64,000 bases of DNA from Chrysoperla carnea (taxonomy: Eukaryota > Arthropoda > Insecta > Neuroptera > Chrysopidae), in contig NC_058338.1 in assembly GCF_905475395.1 (NCBI RefSeq), positions 45,605,935-45,669,934 of the forward strand, in the 5' to 3' direction. Positions 20,620-32,994 of this stretch are shown here, piece by piece. Position numbers and translations under genes: made by a program. Numbering within the stretch: the first letter of the stretch is position 1; each line of letters starts with the position of its first letter. A model generated the notes under the pieces. It searched no databases, had not been told where the DNA came from, and saw only the letters and a program-made list of their open reading frames with translations.

Positions 20620-23600
20620 ATGTACATCAAAAATATTGTTTTAGATGGTTTTAAATCGTATCGTACACGAACAGAGGTTCCAAATTTCGATCCAGAATTT
20701 AATGCAATTACTGGGTTAAATGGTTCTGGTAAATCAAATATATTGGATTCGATATGCTTTGTCTTAGGAATAACAAATTTATCACAGGTATGCTGTCTTC
20801 ATTGGAATATGCTATCTTCATTAGAATGATTAAATTTGGATTTTTTCTCCCCAATTTCCTTGATCAATTCTTATATTATATAAATAAGTATTTCGAATAC
20901 CATTTAGTCATCATCAGTATGAACTAGCTAATCGTAATTACTGTTACAATTAGCAACGAGTCACATACACTATTTACAAGAGTAATTAATACAGAGAACA
21001 AATCGAAATTTAATTCGATATATCCTAGAGTTCTCATGTATTATCTTTGATAATACTTATATAACAGAGTACTTTACCAAATTTTGGCACACTTTCTCTT
21101 CACTTATAATGAAAATAAGTATTTTAAATAGTAACGAATCTGTACAGAGCAATTCAATAACAAACAGAGCATCTCAATTTATCGTTGATATTTTAATGAA
21201 CGATACGTAGATTTCAAGTTCAGCAAAAAAGTAATTTGTTTTATATTTTAGGTGCGAGCTACACAGTTACAGGATTTAGTTTTTAAAAATGGACAAGCTG
21301 GTATTACAAAAGCAACAGTTACTATTACATTCGATAACTCAAATCCTGCTCAATGCCCACCTGGCTATGAACAATTTAAAGAAATTGTGATTACAAGACA
21401 AGTAAGTTCCTTTTACGAACCTCCCGATCTTTATATACCCTGTATATATAACGCTTAGAAATATTGAGGATACGAACAAAATTTTGGTATAGATGTTCAT
21501 AATATTAATTAGTTTATTTTCGTTCGTCTGCCTGTCTGTCTATCCGTCCGTCAACAAAATAACTCAAAAACAAAAAGATATCAAGCTGAAATTTGTATAG
21601 CGTGTTGTAATTGAGCTTGTTAATTGCGTATTTAAAGAGAAGCAATTTTCATTTTCGAAGCCTACTTAATTTTTGATACATTTGCAAAAACGAATACGCC
21701 ACTCCAATGAGAATATATTAAAGACGACAGAAGCCGCAAACATATCTTAATTATAAATGTATTCATTTTTCTAGGTGATAATTGGAGGTAAAAACAGATA
21801 TCTGATAAACGGATCAAACGTTCAAAATAAACGTGTACAAGACTTATTTTGTGCTGTTCAATTAAATGTAAACAATCCAAACTTTTTAATTATGCAAGGA
21901 CGAATTACTAAAGTATTAAATATGAAACCACCAGAGGTAAAAATTGAAATCTATTTTGAGTAATCCAATCAGATGCTGCTTTACCACTTCATATTTAAAT
22001 TATAATTTCTTTGTGGATCCCCACATAATTACTGATTAAGCATCCAAAAAACTATTTCTATAGATCATTTAAAATAAAAAGAACTCGATTTTATGTTGAT
22101 AATATTCTAAAAATATGCTTTCATTAATAAAGATTTTAGCCATGATCGAAGAAGCAGCTGGTACTCATATGTACGAAGTGAAGAAACAAGAAGCCGAACG
22201 TATTATAGAGAAAAAAGACATGAAATTAGCGAATATTGTTGATGTAAGTATTAACTATTATTATTATTCTTGGTTTGTAGCTCTGAAATTTGGGATGCTA
22301 ATCTAAATATAAAAACGGAATAAAAAACGTAGAGTTTTGTGCTTAGCCAAATATTGGGACACTTTTTTCGATCTATTGATATGCAAAAATTAAGAACTTT
22401 GATGCTTTGCCGCTGAATTAATATCCACGTAATATGGAATACAAATTTGATAATTCACATTATCATTTGAATCAAAATAAGTCTCTTCCCTGAATAAAAT
22501 TTTCTCAAAATTACTCTTACTTATTTCCTCATTATTATTTCGACGGTCGGCGGGCCGAAAATTTTCAAGGGCCTAAGACTACAGCTTTTATAGCCATATA
22601 GTTAATCTTGGTCGTAACGTTAGCATGAAATTAGAGAATCATTAATTAACTTAATGTTTCCAGAAGTTTTTACTGTTTTTGCACTGATATGAAAAAAAAA
22701 ACAGCCTAATATGTTTGGCCTAGCCTGACTGCACACGAGAATATAGATATTAATTGGGATTTCTTCAATAGTGCTAGGTATTAATTGGCTTTTCTGCAAT
22801 AGTGTACAATTCGGATTAAAGTTTAAATAGCGGATGGACGATAATGAAAAAACGAATGTTCTCAAAATACCTATCAACGTCATTCATATGTCGTTGCTTT
22901 TTCTTGGATATAGAGGAAACAATATTAAGACATATATAACAAGCAAAATTTCTCTCCTTTTTCGACATCGTTTTCACTCTCGAAATAGTTGCATTATTTT
23001 AAGCTGTGCTATCTTTGCTATCTTATCATTTCTCAAAATAATCAATAGTAATTCCTGTTGATCAATAATTTTCCCAAATTTCTTGCTTGAGCTAATTTTA
23101 TAGAGATATAAATACTATGTTTGTGTTGTATAATTCCTAAAATTATTCCATTTTGAAGCAATAATTTAATACAATTTTGAATAGGTTTTGGAACAAGATA
23201 TTGGACCAAAATTAACGAAATTAAAAGCTGAACGTCAACAATATTTGGAGTACCAACGTATTGAGCGTGAAGTGGAGCATATGAATCGTCTATTTATCAT
23301 CGCTAATTTGCGAGCATTACGCCAAAACAGTACTATAGCAGAGAATAATTTAAAAATTGTTCGTGATAATGTTTCTTCGAAACAACAGATTATACAAAAA
23401 AATAAAACACGCATAACTGAACTTGAAAATGAAGTGAAACAAATTAATGAACATATTGATAAACAGTCGGGTGGAAAATTATCAAAGCTTGATGAAGATT
23501 TACAAGAGAAACGGAATGTGGAAATTGAGGCTGATACACAACTTAAACAGTTGAAAGAAGCATTTACCAGTGAACAGAAAAAATTGAAACAATTAGAAAA

Positions 23601-26600
23601 GGATTTTAATGCTGATAAGAAAACATTGGCGACTAAAGAAGCAGAATTTGAACAGGTACGACCAGATTATTTTTTATATTATCGAGCTTTATGCGGTGAA
23701 AATCCATTTTAAATAAAAGATAAATTTAAACAGAAGTTTATATAGCGACCATGCCATATCTTCAGTAGCTCTCGTAAGGCTAAGACAAATCGATTGACGT
23801 CAGAATTTTCAAAATCGGTCGACGCGTTTGAACTTTAGTGTTCCATGTAGGAACACACATATATAGACTTTGCGTTGCTCAGTAGGGTAAAAATGTAAAT
23901 TAATGTTAAAATTGGTAACAAATCTGTGTTGTAAACAAGTAATAGCCTTGATAATGTAAAAAATATATGACAAAAACAACCAAATAGTACATAAATTTCA
24001 ATAAATATTAAAATAAAACAACAAAATAATTTAGATTAAAACTTAAAATTGATAAGAAAATAACACTTCAATGAGGTCGTTTTATGTACTGAAACACTGT
24101 CACTTGTTGTATACATTTAAAAGTTTTAAAATCTTTTTTCACAGATTAAAATGAAATAAATTTAGATAAAATATAAATAAATATATGTATAAATTAGAAC
24201 CATAAAATAAACCTCTATTACTTATTGTCATGTGTTTGTAGTAAAGATAAAGGACTAGAAGCATGCGCCTTATTACGGTTTTACACTGCCGAAATTATTG
24301 GATGCCGAAACCCTCCTTTTTTTTTTTAGTTTTCATTCTACCCCAAAAGTTACCATAAAACGGCCTTTTTTCTTCTTAAATGGTCGGGCCAATAAGCTAC
24401 GGAAGACTTTCGAGCTCGATGAAGTTTCGGTTACAAATTTCCAAAGTGTATTTTTCTGATACTTCCAAGTTAGTAACTTTTGGAGCCCACCGTGTAAATT
24501 CGAAACTATTTTTTATAAAATATTATTTCATTTTTTTAGTTCGATGAAGTTTTTAGAAAATTAAAAGAAAAAGATGCTAATGATGCTGCTGCGTTGAAAG
24601 ATGCTGAAAAACGTTTGGAAGCTGCGAGTACCGGAAAAATAATTGGCAGTGATGGTGAAATTGCAACAAGTCAATCTCAATTAATTGGTATGTTCTAATT
24701 TGTTAAGATTAATCTGGTAAAAGAAAACCTAATTGTTATAATATTTCATTTAAATTCGTAAATAGCTTTTCAACAAGAAGAAACGGAAATTCAAACAAGC
24801 ATACAACAAACGGAAATAGAATTAAAACACGCAGTGGAGAGATTAAAAGCTTTAAAGCAACAATTTGATGGGGAAGTACATGATTTAGATCAAGATCAAG
24901 AATTATTGACTCAGCTTGAAAATGATGTTCAACTGACACAAGTATGCATTTTCTGCTAAAAAAATCCCCTCCCTAGAATCGTAAAGCCGGATCCTAAAAA
25001 TACAAAAAAAAAAAAACTAAAGCAAAAAGCTTTCCGTGTAGAAACTTTTAAAATTTTGTAGAAATGACCCTGCAATATTACCACATTGTATCACTTGATT
25101 TTCATATCATCACTTTATATTTATATTACTTATTTATGAATTTATTTTTCTCGATAATAGCATTTTCCCTTCACTTACAACTGAACAAAAACAACTGATA
25201 TATAGTTTATATCTGTAAGACCGCGGTATCGGTGATTTTGCAAGCAGTGTTCGCACAATTATGATAAAAACTTTATAATGGAAGTCTTACAATACAAAAA
25301 CACATATCTTACAACATTTCAATTACGTTTCACTTGGTTTATGTGAATAATACAAAAAATTGATTAGAACATCTTGTTGTAGAGAATTACGTTCTTTTTG
25401 GCTATAATATTTAATTATTTTTTATGTTGTTGGAGATATTTTGAAACTCCCTCCACTGCACTATAACAATGTTGCCTAAGTGACATCACTTTTTCAAAAT
25501 TATCTTAAGAAAGTTACTTGGTTAAAGTAATTAGTTACCGAGTAACCTTAACATTTACAGGTAAACAAATGCTCAACTGATAATGTATAATTGAAGATTT
25601 ATGCAATTCATATCCTAACTAGTAATAATAAAAAGAGTCCTACTTTTATCTCGTAAAAGCCTATAGCCAGTAACAATTTAAAAATTATGATAAAAGTTTG
25701 AATTTTTCAGAACGCATTAAAAAAACTAAATTTTAATGAAGAAAAAGTTGAAGATTTAAAAGAAAGACGTCACAACCTTATATTGACTATCAACGAGCTA
25801 AAGAAAACCACACAGCAGTTTGAAGGCTCTTTTCCACGTGCTGCATTTCATTACTCAGATCCTGAGCCGAATTTTGATCGGCGAAGTGTGTTGGGTGTCG
25901 CTTGTAAATTAATCAGTGTAAAAAATGATAAATTTTGTACAGCCTTAGAAATAGCAGCTGGATCTAAATTATACGATGTTGTTGTCGATACTGAACGGAC
26001 TGGCAAGTTACTGCTTCAACGTGGTCAGCTACAAAGTCGTCGAACAATTATACCGATGAATAAAATTAACGCAAAATCATTTGATGCGAATAAACTACGG
26101 ATAGCACAACAAATAGCCGGTTCGGACAATGTATTCACTCCAATATCGCTTATTGATTTTGATAGTAAATTGCAAAATGTTATGCAATATATATTTGGGC
26201 AAACATTAATCGTTGCGTCGAATGAAATTGGTGCGAAATTAGCGTACGATAAACGTATTAACGTTAAATGTGTCTCAGTTGATGGTGATAGCTTTGATCC
26301 AAGTGGTATTGTTTCTGGAGGTGCTGTGGGTGCAGCAGGCCAATTATTAACTCTTATCAAGAAATTGAGTAAATCAATGAAAGAAACTAATACGGTAAGT
26401 TTACATTTGTAACTTTTCATGCGTAATCCGCTGGGGATACAATTGCTTTTGGCCCAAACAAATTGGGTAGACCGTAGGACACCACGGTTTTTAAAAAAAA
26501 TGATAAATACATACTTGAAACTTTGTGAGTGGCTTCCGTTTGATAAGTTTACCAAACTTTCCTCTACAATTTTTTTTCGAAAAGGCGGCGTTTTCAAATG

Positions 26601-29600
26601 AGCATGATGACGTCATATTTGAGTTACCATTCTGAAAAAACGCAACAGGGAACTTGTTGGATACTATGGCACTTGACAACATTAATAAATATTAAAGAAT
26701 AAAATATTTCGTCCGACAAAAGTACTGCACCGATGAGCTTGTATACCACCTCGAGCATTCCGTACTTAAGTTTTTTTGGCTTTTGAATGGCTTACTTTCG
26801 TGGAGTGTTTAATAATTATTAATATTATCGAATAGTGTCCGACAAATTCCCTGCTGCGTTTTTCCAAAACGATAACTCGAATATGCCGCATATCATGTTC
26901 ATTTGAAAACGCAGCCTTTTCGAAATAACCGTAGAGGAAAGTTTGGTAGATTCGTCAAAAGGAAGCCATTCATAAAGTTTCCAGTATGCATTTAACATTT
27001 AAAAATATCCGTGATGTCCCAGTGTCTAGGGGGAAAGCGAGTTAAAACAATTAAAGTGTAAAAAATTCACTGTTTTAAATTCTTTCCAAATAAACTAAGA
27101 CTAATAAACTTTACAGAAACTCATAAATTTATGTGTCTTTTCTTTTTCTGTCTTATATCGCAGTGAGCATTTAATGAAAAATTCTTTTTAGATGCAAAAT
27201 GAATTAGACCAAGTTGAACAACAGCTTCGACAAATGGCGAACGTTGCTGAACAACATCGAGTTATGAAAGAAAAATTTGATTTTGCTAATCATAAATTGA
27301 ATTTGATAAACGATCGTATTACCCAAAGTGATCATTATCGGAAACAAGCAGAAATTGACGAATTGCAAGCGGCTGTTGGTAAGTTTAAAAAAAAATCAAG
27401 CATTTGATTTCAGCGTTCCAATAAAATAATAAACAGGGCGGTATTCTTAAATATTTAATAAAGTAAATAAACTTTGAGAAAGCGACGGTTCTCCAAGCGA
27501 ATATTTTACATATGTCGAGCTGTAACTAGAAATGGCTTTAAGTAAAATTTTCTGAAACTATGGATTTTGATTTTTCTTGATGCATAGTGATTTATTTTTT
27601 CTGGTGTCACAAAGTTTGCCTCGCCCGTGACACAGGAAAAAAGTCTCTTTTCATATCTAATTAGTAGATTTTTTCTTTTGTCCGCTATTAATTATTATTT
27701 TAATAGATAAAATAATTATTGATTTAACGATAAAGAGCTCGTACAATTTGTTTACTTCAAATAGAATTTAAAAAAAAAAAACTTTTTGACAAAATTTACC
27801 ACCCGTGACAATACACCTTCAGCTGTTTTCCCGAAAACTGTTTTTTTTACAGAAAAATATCAACAGACTTTTTTGTTTGCTTTTACCGAAAAAACAAGGC
27901 AAATTTTTTTCATAAAGCCAAAAGTAGTATTTTATTTAGATAGAATCTTCTACACATCCCAGTCTACATGCATTTAATAAATTAATTTTTTCAAGTTGCC
28001 AATTACATAATTGTTATTCTGGTTTTTTTCACGTCGCCTCTTATGTTTAAAAGAATGCTTTAACTTCGTTTTTTTAAACAAATGAATCCTTAATGCTTCT
28101 AACAAACTGATTGTTTCAAGAACGGATGCGATGTCGCTTTATTATTATTATTAATATCAAATTATTATTTATAGATCAAATGAAAACTCGGCTGAAAGAA
28201 TCCAAAAACAGTTATGATCAATGTAAAAAGAAAATAACTAATTTAATGAAAGAAATTGAGAATGCAGAAAAAAATCGTGAAAAAATCTTGAAAGACCTCC
28301 AAAAACAAGTACAAGACTTAAAGAAACAAGCAGATCGATCAAAAAAAGAATGGGAAAACAATGAAGGTGCTTATGAGGCGTTAAAATTAGAAATTGAGGA
28401 AATGAAAAAATCTATTGAAAATACTTTCAAAGAAATTGAGAGCACTAATAAAACAATTGAATCGTCTAACGAGAACTTAAGCGAAGTGACTGAGAGAGTA
28501 AAAGAAGCGAAACGGGTCGTTGCTGAAGCCGTTGCTCTAGTGAAATTTGAGCGTGATGAAATTGCAAAGAAAACAAAAGAAATACAAAAAATAAATGGAA
28601 CAAAAAAACAATTAGTTGAGAAAAATGCAGAAATCCAACTTGAAATCCAACAATTAGAGTTAGAATTAGAAAAATTAGAAAAAGATAACGAGTCGTGCCA
28701 AGCAGAAGAAAAACGTTTAATCGATAAACACGAATGGGTGGTTTCGGATACTCGTTATACCCAAGAAGTTGAATCACTCACCGATCGTCAACGAAATGAA
28801 CTAGGAAATCAAGTGAAACAACTAAGAGATAGATATGCTGCTCTAGGACGTACAGTTAATGCGCGAGCTTTACAATTATTGGAAACTGAGGAAGAATTAT
28901 TCCAGAAACTAGTGAAACGTAAAAAAATCCTTGAGGATGATAAAAAACAAATATTTATCGTAATCCGAACATTAGATGAGAAAAAAGAGAAAGCGATTGT
29001 TAAGGCATGGGAAGAAGTAAATAAAAATTTTGGAAGTATTTTTTCAACATTATTGCCCGGCACTGATGCGAAATTAAAACCAAGTAATCCAAAAAATATT
29101 CTAGAGGGTTTGGAGGTAAATATTATATTTAAAAAAATCAGTAAAATAAAAAAATTGTGTCCAAATGTCCATAATTTATTAGATAACTTAAAATCAACTC
29201 GAATATTAATACAGAAAGGGGCAACTTTCGTTTCGAACATCAAAAGAAAAAAATTCATTTCCCTAACCAAATAAAATTTTTCCTCTTTATAATATTATTG
29301 TAAATTAAATAGGATCAAAGAGGAAATAATGTCTGTCTTATAATATCTACCGACTCGAAACTGTTTATCGTAGAATTTCTATTGAAATTCTAAAGCAAAG
29401 ATTTGGATGAAGATATTTATGCAATGTGAATTGAGTTTAGCACCTTGATTTACTTACTATTTTAATTTGTACGCAATTTTTTCATAGGATTGGTATTTAT
29501 AATTGGTATAATAATATTTGATAACTTGTTACAGGTGAAAGTCAGTTTTGGAGGCGTTTGGAAAGAAAGTTTGGTAGAATTAAGTGGTGGCCAACGTTCG

Positions 29601-29864
29601 TTAATCGCATTATCCTTAATATTATCTATGTTAAAATTTAAACCAGCACCATTATATATTTTGGATGAAGTTGATGCAGCTTTAGATTTATCCCATACTC
29701 AAAATATTGGTAACATGTTACGAACACATTTTCGAAATTCTCAATTTATTGTGGTCTCTTTGAAGGATGGTATGTTTAATAATGCAAATGTCTTGTTTCG
29801 AACACAATTTGTAGAAGGTGTTTCAACGGTAAATCGAACAGAATGTCGTAGATCAAAAAAATGA
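20620..29864 (+). CDS. SMC2: Structural maintenance of chromosomes protein 2 (SMC2), complete
   Basis: Exons: 20620-20787, 21252-21401, 21775-21936, 22133-22243, 23185-23655, 24540-24687, 24766-24941, 25711-26394, 27192-27378, 28175-29115 and 29535-29864. They encode 1175 residues, against 1197 in human, with all junctions in frame. The ATG at 20620 ([14 protein letters not shown]) is chosen over one nine codons upstream because family homology begins there. SMC2 pairs with SMC4 in condensin I and II to compact mitotic chromosomes. Visible features are Walker [10 protein letters not shown] (residues 32-40), a Q-loop region [19 protein letters not shown], long coiled coils, the hinge (about residues 490-680, ending SGGAVGAAG), the signature LSGGQRS (1082-1088), and Walker B with D-loop [11 protein letters not shown] (1107-1117). 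No N- or C-terminal truncation was seen. Confidence 0.97.
21446..21606 (+). mobile_element. Helentron/DINE-1-like fragment
   Basis: It lies in SMC2 intron 2. It carries the family's block from CGCTTAGAAATATTG through ACAAAATTTTGGTATAGATG, a GTCY-type run (CTGCCTGTCTGTCTATCCGT) and ATAACTCAAAAACAAAAAGA. Both ends are missing. Confidence 0.65.
23744..23852 (-). repeat. Dispersed repeat shared with 48905-48985
   Basis: It lies in SMC2 intron 5. On the minus strand, CCGATTTTGAAAATTCTGAC, GTCAATCGATTTGT and GCTACTGAAGATATGG match the plus-strand copy at 48905-48985. Both copies are close to an AGAAGTTTA(T/C)ATAGCGAC motif. Confidence 0.7.
26468..27028. repeat. Foldback element with about 200-bp arms in SMC2 intron 8
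   Basis: The left arm is about 26468-26700 and the right arm about 26800-27028. Paired blocks are: GGACACCACGG with CCGTGATGTCC; GAAACTTTGTGAGTGGCTTC with GAAGCCATTCATAAAGTTTC; ACCAAACTTTCCTCTAC with GTAGAGGAAAGTTTGGT; GCGTTTTCAAATGA with TCATTTGAAAACGC; and ACGCAACAGGGAA with TTCCCTGCTGCGT. The spacer is roughly 100 bp. There is no coding potential. Confidence 0.8.
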
Positions 29865-29872
29865 TTATAAAT

Positions 29873-29955
29873 TGAATATTTTCCATTATTATATAAGAAA
29901 AATTGTAAATTTTCCACTGTTATATATGAAAAATTGTAAATTTCCATAATTATAC
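29873..29955. repeat. Tandem repeat after SMC2 stop
   Basis: About 2.5 units of a roughly 35-bp AT-rich motif (ATTTTCCA, TTATATA and GAAAAATTGTAA), starting nine bases after the SMC2 stop and so probably in the 3' UTR. Confidence 0.7.
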
Positions 29956-30445
29956 AGAGTGTCCGTTACTCGATGGCCATAGTTTAAGCGGGTATTCTTA
30001 ATTACTTTAATTAACAATGTCTTTATACATTAAATTTAATAGTACACATAACTCCTTAACTATTGGGTTTTTAACAAAACATAAACATAATTAAATTATG
30101 GCTAACAAGTGTTGAGACACACTGTATAAACCGGGTGACTAGTTTTTAACGCTGCACGCCCGGTTTTTTCTTAATCATTTTTAATCTAGTTTATATTAAG
30201 CGAAAAAATTTATTTTTTTAATGCATAATCTTAGGAGAATACAGCATCAATCTTTCGATTTTCAAATGGACCACTATATATTTTTTTCAGAATTTAAAAG
30301 TACTTAAGCTCCTGTTAACAAAAAATTGTTTTTTCAAAATAACTTATTATTTTTGAAAGTTATGACACTTAAATGTGAAAAAAAAATATTAAAATTAACA
30401 CTTTTGAATGTAAAAATTTTACCGTATTTTATTAAAGGATTTGTT

Positions 30446-30720
30446 GAAATTGTGCTCCTTCCACGCTTAAACAAGCCTTAAGTCTGGACTCTCTTGCTCG
30501 ATTTATAGTAGGAAAGAAATTTCCAGGGAAGGTAGTAGAAGATCTAGAACTACGAATAACTCAAGCTTATCTAGATCTTGATGAGGCTGCCATTGAAAAA
30601 CATAAGGGATTTAGAATTTTTCTTGTTTATAGGAGGTTAAGTAATTATAAAATCTGCAGCTACTATATTAAAAATGATGCTCAAAGTTGTGGACAATACA
30701 TTAACTTTGGATTTTTATAA
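30446..30720 (+). other. Unrecognised open stretch without start codon
   Basis: An open frame of about 90 codons ending at a TAA near 30718-30720, with balanced amino-acid composition in its first half (for example LDSLARFIVGKKFPGKVVE, then AYLDLDEAAIEKHKG), unlike the Asn/Lys/Ile-rich noise around it. It has no ATG near its start. It could be a decayed transposon fragment or an exon relic. I do not recognise the family. Confidence 0.3.
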
Positions 30721-32023
30721 TTTTATTAAAAATTCAAATAAAATGTTGATAATAGATGAATTATTTTATGTTTATTAGTGACTTAATGGTGATCGAAATT
30801 TACAGCCTCAAATACTAAAATTTGATACATGGACACGGGATTGACATTTGTAACAAATAAGGAAGGATTTTAGATAATTTATTTCTTTTTTTTATTTATA
30901 TATGTAACTTAACAAATAAATACTTTTATTCAGCAATATTAGCATTATTAATACTAAAATTAATTGAATAATATGTCCGAAAAGTTGTAAAGGCATAGAA
31001 TAGAGTTGTCCAACATATTTTCTCAAAATTTTGTATCCTGAGAAAAAGAGGGAATGAATCGTTAAAAACTTGTCACTGTATTAAATGAGTTATCCTTGAA
31101 CAGGTCATAAGAATCCCACCCCTTAGATATTATTTATTTTTGTATTAAATAAAGTTTTTACTAAATTTTTAATGAAATAAATATTTTCAAAAATTTATTT
31201 GTATTTTTTATTTTAATTCCGCTAATATCAATACCAGGTGCATTACACCTGTAAATGGAAACCAAAATAATAATCAAGAATATAAGCAAATATGCGTGTA
31301 AAGAATTAATTTCTAAAATAGCTTTATCATTCACAAATGCACTTTATTCGCATTTTATTTAACAGTCATTTTTTAATAATATAACACAACATTATTATTT
31401 GCTTTAGATTTTGAAGTACTATTTTAATTTGCGCAACTTTCTGTAAAATTTTCTCTTAAATTTTTACTATTTTAGTTCCCTGAAGGTGCCTTACTCCAGG
31501 TTGCTCTACACGATTATATATGTTAGGGCCATCTATTAGTTTGAATAATAATTGACCTATTTCGATAGTTGTTGGGGAAACAATATTTTATATATTTTTA
31601 AATAAATAAACAATATATCTTTCAAATTTTGCATGTCGTTAAAATTCGTTAAGTTTCTTTGCGTGTATTCTCAATTGATTGCGTTTATTAACTTTTTTTT
31701 GACCATTTGTGTAGTGACTATTTAAGTGTTTAGGCCGTTTTATTGTGCCCCAGTTTATTAACTAATTAGTGTAATTGAGTTTTGGTCGTTTTAGGTGTGT
31801 TTATATTATTTTCTGATTTTTTTATGGTATGTACTAAGTTTATTTTAGTATTTAGGTCTTATAAATCGTGTTGATTACCTGCAGGTCGTGTTTATTTGTG
31901 ATTATTATTGACTTTTAACGAACTAAAATGGTTAGAAATTGCATTTAACTTACATCAAACTAGTAAAAAATTTTAAATATGTTAATATTAAAATAAATGC
32001 TAATTTGTTATAGAAGTTTGCAA

Positions 32024-32152
32024 TGCTTAGAAATATTGATGCTACAAACAAAATTTTGGTATAGGTGTTCATGAAACTAAGTATTTAGTTCATTTCATTT
32101 GTCCGTCCGTCCGTCACCGCGATAGTTCAAAAACTAAGGGATATCGTGTTGA
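32024..32152 (+). mobile_element. Helentron/DINE-1-like fragment
   Basis: It carries GCTTAGAAATATTGATGC, AAAATTTTGGTATAGGTGTT, a GTCC run (TGTCCGTCCGTCCGTC) and AGTTCAAAAACTAAGGGATA, in family order. The distal half is absent. Confidence 0.65.
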
Positions 32153-32994
32153 AATTAAAAAAAGGAGAGTTCCTTCTATAATATATATGTATACAGTGTT
32201 GCCATCTCGTTAGGCATTTATAATATATGAATTAAGAAAAGGCCAGAGTTTTCATGGACTCTCTTATGTATAAAACAAAGAGGAAATTTACTGTTAAATT
32301 AACTGTTTATTTAGTTTTAAGTTTGAAAGGTTAAATTCACCCGTTGCGTTTTAAAACGGGTTAATTAGTCGAATGGTTCACTAGCTCTCTTACTATATCG
32401 AATTAGTATTAGGTGAAAGGATTTGAAAAGGTTTAAAATAAATAAATATTTAAAAAAATTGAATAAATTAAATTAATATTTTATATATTGTTCTGTAAAG
32501 GCACTATATATTTCTAGTTACATAATTTACATTTTTTTTTAAATTGTATAATAATAATTTTTTTCATATTAATTAGTAAGGATTTAGATATACATTTACA
32601 TTTTGAATTTGTGTACAATATTTTATATATATATATATTTATATAATGTTTAATTAATTAAAAGTTCCTGAGTATTTCATAATTCATTAAAAAATTTTTT
32701 TTGAAAGCAATTTTCTGTTATTATACAATCTAACTTGCACTGGCAAAAATAATTGTGCAGTTATGTGTGATGCTTTCAACAATAAATAAAATACAGTTCA
32801 TAAAATGTTTAAATTTTTATTTACTGTATTTTTTTTCATTGATTTCTAAAATTATACAATTTTTTTTTATATAAAATAATTTTTTTTTAATAATAAATTT
32901 GTATATTTGTAAATCATGTTAGCAATATTATTTTTCTAATATTTTCATTTACAGCATATACAAATTTATTTTTTATAAGAATAATTTTTTATTA

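Larger units (their letters stand above)
29956..32994. other. SMC2-ASPP convergent intergenic region
   Basis: About 3 kb covering the SMC2 3' flank and the ASPP 3' UTR, AT-rich. It holds a possible transposon end (TACAGAGTGTCC at about 29955), an unrecognised open stretch (30446-30720) and a Helentron fragment (32024-32152). From about 32160 to 32990 there is only low-complexity AT sequence, with a possible ASPP poly(A) signal (minus-strand AATAAA) at 32816-32821. Confidence 0.55.

Noticed and set aside
26025-26597. Minus-strand open frame of 190 codons
   Set aside because: It is antisense to the SMC2 hinge exon.
28809-29270. Minus-strand open frame of 153 codons
   Set aside because: It is the antisense shadow of the large SMC2 coiled-coil exon.
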